Part shown: positions 1 through 6,996 of the stretch, one piece after another | How the letters are laid out: the number at the start of each line of letters is the position of its first letter | Position numbering within the stretch: position 1 is the first letter of the stretch | Assembly: GCA_021732545.1 (NCBI GenBank) | Contig: JAKFUW010000185.1 | Span: 1 to 11,461 of the forward strand | DNA length: 11,461 nucleotides | Reading direction: 5' to 3' | DNA from: Alphaproteobacteria bacterium | GTDB taxonomy: Bacteria; Pseudomonadota; Alphaproteobacteria; Rickettsiales; UBA3002 | The notes under the pieces: generated by a model | What the model was told of the DNA's origin: nothing | The model's input: the letters and a program-made list of their open reading frames with translations, nothing else | Databases searched by the model: none | Position numbers and translations under genes: made by a program

Positions 1-657
1 GCGCTGGCGAGTCACTTGCCCATCTTTTAAATACAGCACCGGATAATTAAAATGCGAGACCAGATATTCATCGTGCGTGGCGAATAAAATGGTGGTGCCG
101 ATTTTATTGAGCGAGGTAAACAGATGCATCAGCCGCATGCTTAAAGCAGAATCAAGGTTGCCCGTTGGTTCATCGGCCAGAATCAGCGGCGGATTATTAA
201 TCACCGCGCGCGCAATCGCCACGCGTTGTTTTTGCCCGCCCGACAAATGCGGCGGCTTGACGTTGCGAAATTTCTCCAAGCCAATCCATGCCAGTAATTC
301 ATCGACTTTGGTATCAATTTGCTTGCGAGTTTCGCCAATCACTTTCAAAGGCAGCGCTACATTCTCAGCAACTGACAAATGATTGAGCAATTCATATTCC
401 TGAAATACCGTGCCAATTTTGCGGCGCAATTGGGGTAGTTGCTCAGGTTTGAGTTTGGTCACGTTGTGGCCGAAAATCTCCAGCGTGCCATCGGTGGGCT
501 GCAATGCAAGCGATAGCAACGATAGCAATGTCGATTTACCTGCCCCGCTGGAGCCTATCAAAAAGGTGAAGGATCCAGGCTCCAGATGCAACGACAGATG
601 ATCGATCACTGGCTTTCCTGCCACATATTCCATCAACACATTTTGGCAACGAATCAT
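1..657 (-). CDS. ftsE: Cell-division ABC transporter ATP-binding protein FtsE (C-terminus cut by window edge)
   Basis: FtsE is the cytoplasmic ATPase of the FtsEX complex, which couples ATP hydrolysis to activation of septal peptidoglycan hydrolases through the membrane protein FtsX. The frame starts at an ATG at 657 and stays open to the window edge, giving 219 codons, close to the usual FtsE length of about 220-230. Visible motifs are Walker A GSSGAGKST (residues 35-43), a Q-loop in VFQEYELL, the ABC signature LSGGQ (138-142), Walker B LILADEP with D162 and E163, and the switch histidine H195 in ATHDE. A weak AGGTCGAG ribosome-binding site precedes the start. The divergent zinc-ribbon neighbour matches the order I recall from alphaproteobacteria, where ftsX normally follows ftsE; here it would lie outside the window. 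LolD-type ATPases are close relatives, so the FtsE name rests on context and the overall sequence. Confidence 0.9.
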   Translation of the reverse strand, partial: MIRCQNVLMEYVAGKPVIDHLSLHLEPGSFTFLIGSSGAGKSTLLSLLSLALQPTDGTLEIFGHNVTKLKPEQLPQLRRKIGTVFQEYELLNHLSVAENVALPLKVIGETRKQIDTKVDELLAWIGLEKFRNVKPPHLSGGQKQRVAIARAVINNPPLILADEPTGNLDSALSMRLMHLFTSLNKIGTTILFATHDEYLVSHFNYPVLYLKDGQVTRQR

Positions 658-755
658 CTGCTCGACCTGACTTGGTTTTTTGTATATAGTCTGGTCTAAA
701 GAATGCGTATGCTGGATGCAAGAAGCGTTTTGCGGTAAAAAGGATAGGGGGGTGC
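658..755. promoter_or_regulatory. Divergent promoter region between ftsE and the zinc-ribbon gene
   Basis: This 98-bp spacer must hold the start signals of two divergent genes. On the plus strand, TTGGTT (672-677) and TCTAAA (695-700) are 17 bp apart and form a weak sigma70-like pair. The TATATA core at 683-688 is a candidate -10 element for ftsE on the minus strand. No strong operator-like palindrome is visible. The plus-strand gene has a clear purine-rich ribosome-binding site (AGGATAGGGGGG) just before its ATG at 756. The promoter assignments are weak inference. Confidence 0.3.
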
Positions 756-1553
756 ATGATTTTACAGTGCCCAAGCTGTAACACACGATTTTTGGTGAAT
801 TCATCGCTGATTCCAGCCGATGGGCGCGATGTGAAATGCGCCAAATGCATGCATCAATGGTTTGTGGATGGGCAGCCTCCTGCGGCTGATTACGCGGCGA
901 TGCCTCTGAAATCCGATCCTTTCATCGAGCCGGAACCTACCCATTTTATGCAAGCAAGGCTGGGAGATGACCATCCAGAAGCCACTAACGACGATGATTT
1001 GGAATATGCGTTTGAAGAAGAAGCGCCAGCTGCCCCCCCAGAAGAAATCCCCGAGGCGTTTCGTGGTGACTATCAGCCCTCGCATGTGCCTGTAGTGCCC
1101 GAACCTACCCCCAAGCCATTAATGCCGTTGGCGATTGCCGCGTGCGCGCTGCTGTTATGTGCTGGGTTAAGCGGATTGTTTGCCTTTCGCGATGCGTTGG
1201 CGCCATCCTTGGGCGGTGTCTATTCGGTGCTCGGCATGTCTGCCACCGATGGGCTTGCGCTGGCCGATGTGGACGTTCGCGCGCGCCCTTCGCGTAGCCG
1301 TGTGCGCTATGTGGTGGAGGGGGCTATTGTGAATGAATCGGACGCGCCGCGCGAGGTGCCGATTTTACGCATTGCCATGGTGGATAAAGAAGGCGAGTGG
1401 ATTGCGATGCGCGAATATCAGGATAATACGATCGTGAAAGCGGGAGAATCTTATCCATTTAAAGCGGGTAATTTAGAAACAGCATTTGCGGATAAAGTCG
1501 ATCATTTGTTGGTGGAAATTGGCAATGGTACGCAGCTGATGCTGCGCAAATAA
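756..1553 (+). CDS. MJ0042-type zinc-ribbon membrane protein with DUF3426-like C-terminus
   Basis: This 265-residue protein begins with a zinc ribbon: C5-x2-C8 and C28-x2-C31, in CPSC and CAKC. That is the MJ0042 family pattern, commonly found at the extreme N-terminus of alphaproteobacterial proteins. An acidic, proline-rich linker (about residues 40-120) follows. One transmembrane helix (about 122-144) comes next, and then a C-terminal domain (about 170-265) resembling DUF3426. The predicted layout is a cytoplasmic zinc ribbon and a periplasmic domain. The biochemical role is unknown; the ribbon could bind nucleic acid or protein. The ATG at 756 has a strong AGGATAGGGGGG ribosome-binding site. 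It is divergent from ftsE and only 26 bp upstream of hpt, so it is probably co-transcribed with hpt. Family recognition is confident; function is not. Confidence 0.85.
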   Translation: MILQCPSCNTRFLVNSSLIPADGRDVKCAKCMHQWFVDGQPPAADYAAMPLKSDPFIEPEPTHFMQARLGDDHPEATNDDDLEYAFEEEAPAAPPEEIPEAFRGDYQPSHVPVVPEPTPKPLMPLAIAACALLLCAGLSGLFAFRDALAPSLGGVYSVLGMSATDGLALADVDVRARPSRSRVRYVVEGAIVNESDAPREVPILRIAMVDKEGEWIAMREYQDNTIVKAGESYPFKAGNLETAFADKVDHLLVEIGNGTQLMLRK

Positions 1554-1579
1554 ACGCGATTATTAGGACAGGAGGATGT

Positions 1580-2110
1580 GTGGCGGAATTAAGCATACCG
1601 GTACTGTATTCGGCAGAAGATATCCGTGACCGGATTGATGAGCTGGCGCACGAAATTTCGCAAAATATGAGCGGCGAGGTGATGATTGTGTCGCTGCTGC
1701 GTGGCAGCTTTATGTTCACCGCCGATCTGATCCGCGCCATGTATCACATTGGCGTGCAACCGCAGATCGATTTTATGACGCTATCGAGCTATCAGGGTGC
1801 GCAAAGCACCCATGAAGTCACCATCAATCGCGATATTACCGATAGTGTGAGTGGCAAAACGGTGTTGATACTCGATGACATTCTAGAAACAGGGCGCACG
1901 CTTTCTTATGCCACCAAACTCTTAAAAGAGCGCGGCGCGAAAGAACTCAAAATTGCGGTATTGCTCGAAAAACCAGGCAAGCTCGATGTGGATGTGCGTG
2001 CCGATTTTGTGGGCTTCAAAGTGCCTGATAAATTTGTGGTAGGCTATGGATTGGATTACGATAATCACTACCGCGAATTGCCTTATATTGGGTATTTGGA
2101 GATACATTGA
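1580..2110 (+). CDS. hpt: Hypoxanthine phosphoribosyltransferase
   Basis: This 176-residue enzyme should transfer the phosphoribosyl group of PRPP to hypoxanthine (and usually guanine), making IMP (and GMP) in purine salvage in the cytoplasm. The PRPP-binding signature VLILDDILETGRTL lies at residues 95-108 with the acidic pair D99-D100. The SLLRGSF segment (38-44) matches the conserved N-terminal PPi-loop region, and the C-terminal LPYIGYLE is typical of bacterial HPRTs. Length matches the family. The start is a GTG at 1580, with AGGAGG-type Shine-Dalgarno sequence (GGACAGGAGG, 1565-1574 region) at good spacing. The nearby ATG at 1576 and GTG at 1578 are in other frames. It sits 26 bp after the zinc-ribbon gene in the same direction and is followed by a pair of hairpins facing lysA. 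Confidence 0.93.
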   Translation: MAELSIPVLYSAEDIRDRIDELAHEISQNMSGEVMIVSLLRGSFMFTADLIRAMYHIGVQPQIDFMTLSSYQGAQSTHEVTINRDITDSVSGKTVLILDDILETGRTLSYATKLLKERGAKELKIAVLLEKPGKLDVDVRADFVGFKVPDKFVVGYGLDYDNHYRELPYIGYLEIH

Positions 2111-2117
2111 TGTTAAT

Positions 2118-2190
2118 GAGTCATGCCGCACTCGTTGCGGCATCTCCATCGAATATCGCACCAGACCCCGCAATGAATGCGGGGTGACAG
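2118..2190. repeat. Facing pair of palindromic units between hpt and lysA (possible bidirectional terminator)
   Basis: Two roughly 30-bp units lie in opposite orientation in the 96-bp gap between convergent genes. Unit 1 (2118-2147) forms an 8-bp stem, ATGCCGCA/TGCGGCAT, with loop CTCGT. Unit 2 (2161-2190) forms an 8-bp stem, ACCCCGCA/TGCGGGGT, with loop ATGAA. Reading unit 2 on the minus strand aligns it with unit 1 at 20 of 30 positions, and the stem differences are compensatory, so both hairpins are kept. This is the pattern of REP/BIME-like or other dispersed palindromic intergenic elements. Neither stem is followed by a T-tract, so a standard intrinsic terminator is not shown. Ending transcription from both sides is a reasonable inference. 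Confidence 0.7.
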
Positions 2191-2206
2191 CAAGTGAGCG
2201 CAGCAA

Positions 2207-3469
2207 TTAGACCCAACCCGGAATGCTCTCGCATTTGAGCAGTTCTTCGTAAGTGGGTCGTGCACGAACCACCGACCATTGTGCACCATTCACCAGCACT
2301 TCAGGAATTAAAAGCCGCGTATTATAGGTGCCCGACATCACTGCGCCATAAGCACCTGCCGAGCGAAACGCAATCAGATCATCGGGTTTGAAATCTGGCA
2401 GCAAGCGGTCTTTGGCAAAAATATCGCTGCTTTCGCACACAGGGCCCACTACATCGGCGGGTGTTAGAGGCGTTGCATTATGCGCCTCACTCACCGGTAC
2501 AATGGCGTGATAAGCATCATAGAGTGATGGTCGCATGAGATCGTTCATCGCGGCGTCAACAATGATAAAGCGGCGCTCGTGCGAATATTTGGAATAGATC
2601 ACACGGCTGACCAATATGCCTGCATTACCCACAATCAGGCGGCCCGGTTCCAGAATAATTTTGGCACCCAATGGCGCGAAAATCTCTTTCACCACCGCGC
2701 CATAATCATGCGGCAAAGGTGGTTCGGATTCTTCGCAATAAGGGATGCCAAGTCCACCACCTGCATCAATCACAGAAATAATATGGCCGCCAGCGCGCAG
2801 TGTTTTCACAAATTCTGCAGCATGGCTATAGGCTTGGCGAAACGGCGCAAGCTGAGTCAGCTGCGAGCCGATATGCATGGAAATTCCCTGAAAGCGGATG
2901 CCTTGTAGCTGCTGGCTTTGCGCATACAATTCGAGTGCTTGCTGTATTGGTACGCCGAATTTATCATCTTTTTTTCCGGTCGAAATTTTAGCGTGGGTGA
3001 TCGCATCCACGTCAGGGTTGATGCGGATGGCAACGGGTGCAATCTGTGATTTGCTTAAGGCAATTTCATTGAGGATATGTAGCTCGGCCTGCGATTCCAC
3101 ATTGAACTGGAAGATGCCGTGATCCAGCGCGAATGCCATTTCATCACGGGTTTTGCCAACACCGGAAAACACAATGGAATCCGCTGAAATTCCAGCGGCC
3201 AATGCGCGGCGAATCTCACCCGCTGATACCACATCGGCACCGGCACCCAAGCGCCCTAAGCTTGCGAGCACAGCGATGTTGGAATTGGATTTAACCGCAA
3301 AACAAATGCGAAAGTCACAGCCTTCTAAGCTATTGGCCAACACCCGATAATGTCGCGCCAGTGTTTGGCTGCTATAGCAATAAAAAGGGGTGCCAACGTG
3401 CGTTGCAAGCTCGCTGATCGCAACCTCTTCTGCATGCAACTCGCCATCTTTGTAATTAAAGTAATCCAT
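2207..3469 (-). CDS. lysA: Diaminopimelate decarboxylase
   Basis: LysA is a PLP-dependent enzyme that decarboxylates meso-diaminopimelate to L-lysine, the last step of the lysine pathway. The 420-residue length is normal. It shows the fold-type III barrel motifs: the PLP lysine K60 in FAVKSN, HIGSQ from H199, the glycine-rich phosphate-binding GGGLGIPY from G237, EPGR at 274-277, and the C-terminal CESSD with C345, which contributes to the partner subunit's active site in this family. The ATG at 3469 lies inside the 3' end of the upstream lipoprotein gene with a 14-nt overlap, which suggests translational coupling. It is the last gene of an argH-lipoprotein-lysA operon. Because diaminopimelate is also a cell-wall precursor, LysA competes with peptidoglycan synthesis for it. 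Confidence 0.96.
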   Translation of the reverse strand: MDYFNYKDGELHAEEVAISELATHVGTPFYCYSSQTLARHYRVLANSLEGCDFRICFAVKSNSNIAVLASLGRLGAGADVVSAGEIRRALAAGISADSIVFSGVGKTRDEMAFALDHGIFQFNVESQAELHILNEIALSKSQIAPVAIRINPDVDAITHAKISTGKKDDKFGVPIQQALELYAQSQQLQGIRFQGISMHIGSQLTQLAPFRQAYSHAAEFVKTLRAGGHIISVIDAGGGLGIPYCEESEPPLPHDYGAVVKEIFAPLGAKIILEPGRLIVGNAGILVSRVIYSKYSHERRFIIVDAAMNDLMRPSLYDAYHAIVPVSEAHNATPLTPADVVGPVCESSDIFAKDRLLPDFKPDDLIAFRSAGAYGAVMSGTYNTRLLIPEVLVNGAQWSVVRARPTYEELLKCESIPGWV

Positions 3470-3599
3470 AGCCGCCTTGTGTTGGTTGCTCTTGTTTTTT
3501 GTCGTCGGGTTTGATGTCGGATGGGCGCACCAGATCTTTTTTCAAGCCGCAGGCAGAAAGTGCAACGCAGATCACTAAAACACTGATTATTTTTATCAT
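3456..3599 (-). CDS. lptM: Small LptM/YifL-like outer-membrane lipoprotein
   Basis: This is a 47-residue lipoprotein. A short hydrophobic signal sequence (residues 4-16) ends in the lipobox LSAC with the lipidated cysteine at 17, followed by GLKK and a charged, proline/lysine-rich tail. The CGLK sequence directly after the lipobox is the hallmark of the LptM (YifL) family, whose E. coli member binds the LptD-LptE LPS translocon. Gly at +2 is compatible with outer-membrane sorting. A longer frame opens at 3647, but the ATG at 3599 is preferred: it puts the signal peptide at the N-terminus, and its ATGA overlaps the TGA stop of argH (3596-3598), giving coupled translation. The stop at 3456-3458 overlaps the lysA start. 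The argH-lipoprotein-lysA order recalls alphaproteobacterial genomes. The family call is good; the specific role is inferred. Confidence 0.75.
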   Translation of the reverse strand: MIKIISVLVICVALSACGLKKDLVRPSDIKPDDKKQEQPTQGGYGLL

Positions 3600-5025
3600 G
3601 ATTGAATCCATTTTTGACGCGCGGCTGCAATGGCATCGCGCACGCATGAAGGTGCGGTGCCGCCGAAAGAGGTGCGCGAATTAACGGATGCATCGACAGA
3701 CAGTACATTAAAAATATCCGCAGTGATGCGTGGTTCAATGCTCTGCATGTCGGCGAGCGATAATTCATCAAGCCTGCAATGTTGTTCCTCGGCGAGTTTC
3801 ACGATACGTCCGGTGATATGGTGCGCCCCGCGAAACGCGATGCCGAGCATTTGCACCAACCAATCGGCGAGATCGGTTGCGGTGGAATAGCCGTGTTGGG
3901 CTGCCAGTTTCATCGCACCTTCATTCACGTCAAGCGATTCAATCATCCCGGTCATTGCGCTTAGGCAAAGCCCTAATTGGCGGCTGGCATCGAAAACGGT
4001 TCTTTGTCTTCTTGCGTGTCTTTATTATAGGCAAGCGGCAGTGCTTTGAGGGTAATCATCAGGCTGTTGCTGGAACCGATGATGCGTCCTGTTTTGCCAC
4101 GTATGAGTTCTGCCGCATCGGGGTTGCGTTTTTGCGGCATGATCGATGAGCCGCTGGTGAAAGTTTCGGGTAGGCGCACAAAGCCAAACATCGGCGTGCT
4201 CCACAAAATTAATTCTTCGGCCAGACGCGAAAGATGCAGCGCGCACAGCGAAAATGCAGCAAGAGGTTCCAGCACAAAATCGCGATCGGCCACCGCATCG
4301 AGCGAGTTGGTCATCGGCGCATCAAACCCCAGTGTTGTTGCCGTCATGGTGCGGTTAATTTGGAAGGAGGTTCCAGCCAGTGCGGCAGCGCCCAGCGGGC
4401 ACATGTTTACACGCGTGCGTGCATCGTGCAGGCGGTCACGGTCACGCCCAAACATCTCCACATAGGCCATCAAATGATGCCCCAGCGTAATAGGTTGCGC
4501 GGGTTGCAAATGGGTGAAGCCTGGCATGATGGTGGCGGCATGTTGCTGTGCGCGGGTGAGCAGCGCCGCTTGCAATAATTGCAGCAGACCATCCATTGCA
4601 TCGAGCGAGTCGCGAACATAAAGCCTGAAATCGGTTGCCACTTGATCGTTACGTGAGCGCGCGGTGTGGAGCTTTCCAGCGGTATCACCGATGATCTCTG
4701 CTAGCCGCGATTCGATGTTCATGTGAATGTCTTCAAGCGCGGTTTTAAATTCAAAGTCACCTGATTCAATTTCCGTTAAAATGGTTTTTAATCCAGCTTC
4801 AATCTGTTGCGCTTCAGCGGCGGTGATAATCTTCTGCGCGCCCAGCATGGCGCAATGGGCGAGGGACGCGGTGATGTCTTGCTGGTAAAGTTGCCAATCA
4901 AACGAAATGGAAGGGTTGATGGCCGCAAACGCCTCGGCGGGCCCATGCGCATAATGCCCACCCCACATGGGGTTGGTTTGGGGGTTGGCAGCAGTTGAGG
5001 GTTGAACTGGTTTGGTTTTCGCCAT
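3596..5025 (-). pseudogene. argH: Argininosuccinate lyase, frameshifted by an apparent 1-bp deletion
   Basis: ArgH splits argininosuccinate into arginine and fumarate, the last step of arginine synthesis. Frame 1 runs from the ATG at 5025 (AAGG ribosome-binding site, 6-nt gap) to a stop at 3973. It carries TARSRNDQ (121-128), THLQPAQP with H172, and the fumarase/ASL signature GSSIMPQKRNP (292-302). After P343 the frame turns into FSMPAAN and stops, giving 350 residues. Restoring one base at 3996/3997 continues into the other frame, which reads VFDASRQLGLCLSAMTG and runs in perfect ArgH style to the stop at 3596. The repaired product would be 476 residues, normal for the family. No other damage is visible. 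It may be a sequencing error, a recent mutation or a real split gene. An alternative start at M20 (4968) fits the family N-terminus but has no ribosome-binding site. The 3' fragment alone spans about 3596-3955. Confidence 0.92.
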
Positions 5026-5036
5026 AGGATGCCTTC
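5026..5036. promoter_or_regulatory. 11-bp divergent spacer with interleaved ribosome-binding sites of argH and tlpA
   Basis: The start codons of argH (minus, 5025) and tlpA (plus, 5037) are separated only by AGGATGCCTTC. On the plus strand AGGA (5026-5029) is the Shine-Dalgarno sequence of tlpA. On the minus strand GAAGG, complementary to 5032-5036, is that of argH. Both start choices are supported by these sites. Any promoter for either gene must therefore lie inside the coding sequence of the other, and I could not pick one confidently. Confidence 0.6.
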
Positions 5037-5549
5037 ATGATTCGTATGATACATATCCTGATTATGGCCATGATGGCAATGGTTTCTGCACAATCATTCG
5101 CAGCCTCTGCTGCATTTGATTCGATTGCGTTTGCGGATGTGGATGCGGCACCCAAAACGCTGCACGACTGGCAAGGCAAAGTGGTATTGGTGAATTTGTG
5201 GGCAACGTGGTGCGCACCGTGTCTGGAGGAACTCCCCGTGCTTGCAACGCTACACAAACACTATCAGTCGCAAGGGTTTGAGGTGGTGGCCATCTCGCAG
5301 GATGCGGCGGGTTTAAAAGTGGTGAAGCCATTATTTGCTAACCGCAAGATTGATCTGCCGATTTACACCGATGCACAAGGCGCGTTTTTTTCGGCGTTGC
5401 AATTACAAGGTTTGCCGATGAGCTATTTGCTCGATCGTAATAATGCGGTGGTGAAAATATACCAAGGCAATCAGGAGTGGTTGAGCAAGGACATTGCCAA
5501 AGATATTACGAAGCTATTAAGCTCCCCAGCATCGGTGCCACAAAAGTAG
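5037..5549 (+). CDS. Secreted TlpA-family thioredoxin-like thiol-disulfide protein
   Basis: This 170-residue protein has a signal peptide (about 1-23, ending around SFAASA). Its thioredoxin-like domain carries the redox motif W58-C59-A-P-C62 and a cis-proline loop in GLPMSY (P127). This places it in the TlpA/ResA/DsbE group of periplasmic thiol-disulfide reductants, which reduce apocytochrome c, copper chaperones or other envelope thiols. The length and the absence of extra domains fit. The ATG at 5037 has an AGGA ribosome-binding site 7 nt upstream. A TlpA gene divergent from argH is an arrangement I recall from other alphaproteobacteria. The 3' end overlaps the convergent HAD gene by 44 bp (5506-5549). 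The substrate cannot be told from sequence. Confidence 0.9.
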   Translation: MIRMIHILIMAMMAMVSAQSFAASAAFDSIAFADVDAAPKTLHDWQGKVVLVNLWATWCAPCLEELPVLATLHKHYQSQGFEVVAISQDAAGLKVVKPLFANRKIDLPIYTDAQGAFFSALQLQGLPMSYLLDRNNAVVKIYQGNQEWLSKDIAKDITKLLSSPASVPQK

Positions 5550-6363
5550 GCTGCGCACCCGCTTGGTCGCACAGGCTTTGCAGGCTAACGTCATCAGGGA
5601 TGGTGCCATGCTCGCTTTTTAAAATGCCGCCAGTGATTAACAGCGAATCGATACCCGCGTGATTGGCTCCCATAATATCGGTGAGCAGATTATCGCCGAT
5701 GGCGAGCGTGCGTGCAGGGGCAATGCCCGATGCGGCAAACGCTGTTTCATACACCAAAGGATATGGCTTGCCGACATAGGTGACTGATCCGCCCATTTCT
5801 TCGTAGCGCCGCGCCACCCACCCTGCGCACCACATGCGCGTGCCATCTTGTTTCACCACTTCCATGTCAGGGTTGATGCAGATGAGTGGTAAACGGGCTT
5901 TCAGCAAGCGATTTAACGTTGGAAGAATATCATCGGTACTTTGAAAATCCTGCTCAAATCCTGCGTTCAAAACAAACGCTGCATGGGCTGCGATATCGGT
6001 TTTTTCATAGGGTAAATCGGCGATGACATCTTCGTCTTTGCTAGGCCCCAGATAATAATAATGTAATCCCCATTGATTGGAGCGCGCGAGCATATCGTGG
6101 GCGGCTTGGCCAGAAGTGATCAGTGTATCATAGTAGCTATCGGTGATGCCAAGGCGCTCCAACGTTTCCAGCACTTTTTCGGTTTTGCGCGGTGCGTTGG
6201 AGATCAACACGATTTTTTTATGATGGCGGCGAAGTTCTTTGAGTGTTTCAATCGCGCCATCATACAGCGCGGTGCCATCATGCAATACGCCCCACAGATC
6301 GATGAAAAACGCATCATAGCGCAAGGCCAACGCTTCGAGTGATTCTGGCAACGTAAAGGACAT
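5506..6363 (-). CDS. HAD superfamily class IIA hydrolase (TIGR01459-like)
   Basis: This 285-residue protein has the four HAD motifs: I with D22 in IDLWGVLHDG, II with S55-N56 in LISNAPR, III with K199 in GKPYP, and IV with D224 and D229 in AIGDNLLTDIMGANHAG. The NagD-like class IIA cap lies between motifs II and III. It resembles the TIGR01459 family, common in alphaproteobacteria, whose substrate is unknown. Motif I lacks the usual second aspartate: the position two residues after D22 is W24. I believe this DxW/F form is shared by relatives, so it is probably a family trait. The frame is open upstream to 6552, but that extension has no family similarity and the ATG at 6363 begins just ahead of motif I. 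No good ribosome-binding site precedes it. The 3' end overlaps tlpA by 44 bp. Confidence 0.85.
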   Translation of the reverse strand: MSFTLPESLEALALRYDAFFIDLWGVLHDGTALYDGAIETLKELRRHHKKIVLISNAPRKTEKVLETLERLGITDSYYDTLITSGQAAHDMLARSNQWGLHYYYLGPSKDEDVIADLPYEKTDIAAHAAFVLNAGFEQDFQSTDDILPTLNRLLKARLPLICINPDMEVVKQDGTRMWCAGWVARRYEEMGGSVTYVGKPYPLVYETAFAASGIAPARTLAIGDNLLTDIMGANHAGIDSLLITGGILKSEHGTIPDDVSLQSLCDQAGAQPTFVAPMLGSLIAS

Positions 6364-6441
6364 GGCGCGGTTGTGGCTGATTTTAATTTTTTTTGCAAGA
6401 TGTTGGTTGCTAGAATTTGGATTGTTGATAGAATCACATGT

Positions 6442-6996
6442 ATGAAAATCTTTTATACAGCTATTTTGTTTTTGATGTTGCAGACCTTCGCGCAGCCTGT
6501 AGCGGCCGCACCCTTTGTTGCAACCTATTGGGGCGAACAATGGAAAACGCATGAGTTTGCGCTTAATTTCAATTATTGGCGTGAAGATGAAACGATGATT
6601 CTACACGTTAAAAACGGTGAATTGCTCTGTTATGCAGGCGGAAAAGCCACTAATTTGTGGGATTATGATTTGATTCCGATTGTGAATAAAATCTGGGAGT
6701 ATAATGGCACGCAAGATATGAAAAATGTGGATAGCGAATTTTCCCCTAAGCTATTTGCTAATACTGATAAACCTGAGCCTGGCATTGTGTTGATGCGTTA
6801 TTATGACCCGACAATGGATTCGCTACATCATAATCGCTATGATTTAACAGGTAACCCTGAGCTGGTGAAACATGTCAACGAAACCGCAAAGCGTTATTGT
6901 GCTGGCGAGCGGGCGCCAGAATCCAAAACCAAGAAAAATGAAGATCCGCACCAGTTTGATGGCAAAATTCCAGACCCCAGCCGCCAGAGTATTTAG
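6442..6996 (+). CDS. Secreted protein of unknown function
   Basis: I do not recognise a family. The 184-residue product starts with a clear signal peptide (residues 1-23, MKIFYTAILF to PVAAA), so it should be periplasmic or secreted. The mature part is rich in aromatic residues (YWGEQW, FNYWRED, NLWDYD, KIWEYN) and has two cysteines, C63 and C153, which could form a disulfide. The tail from about residue 155 is hydrophilic, charged and probably disordered. An upstream ATG at 6373 adds 23 residues, but that would bury the signal peptide, so 6442 is preferred. The ribosome-binding site is weak. A pair TTGCTA (6407-6412) and TAGAAT (6429-6434), 16 bp apart, would give an almost leaderless transcript, but this is tentative. 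The gene is visibly more AT-rich than its neighbours. Its TAG stop overlaps the lysS stop. Confidence 0.75.
   Translation: MKIFYTAILFLMLQTFAQPVAAAPFVATYWGEQWKTHEFALNFNYWREDETMILHVKNGELLCYAGGKATNLWDYDLIPIVNKIWEYNGTQDMKNVDSEFSPKLFANTDKPEPGIVLMRYYDPTMDSLHHNRYDLTGNPELVKHVNETAKRYCAGERAPESKTKKNEDPHQFDGKIPDPSRQSI

Noticed and set aside
3600..3647. Longer start for the small lipoprotein at 3647.
   Set aside because: It would place 16 polar residues ahead of the signal peptide and move the lipobox too far from the N-terminus; the ATG at 3599 is coupled to the argH stop.
3990..4003. Programmed -1 frameshifting in argH.
   Set aside because: The zero-frame codons CCG UUU UCG do not form a slippery heptamer and there is no precedent in this gene; an indel is simpler.
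6364..6552. N-terminal extension of the HAD gene from an ATG at 6552.
   Set aside because: The added 63 residues are low in sense, overlap the promoter and signal peptide of the divergent secreted-protein gene, and lie outside the HAD family's usual start.
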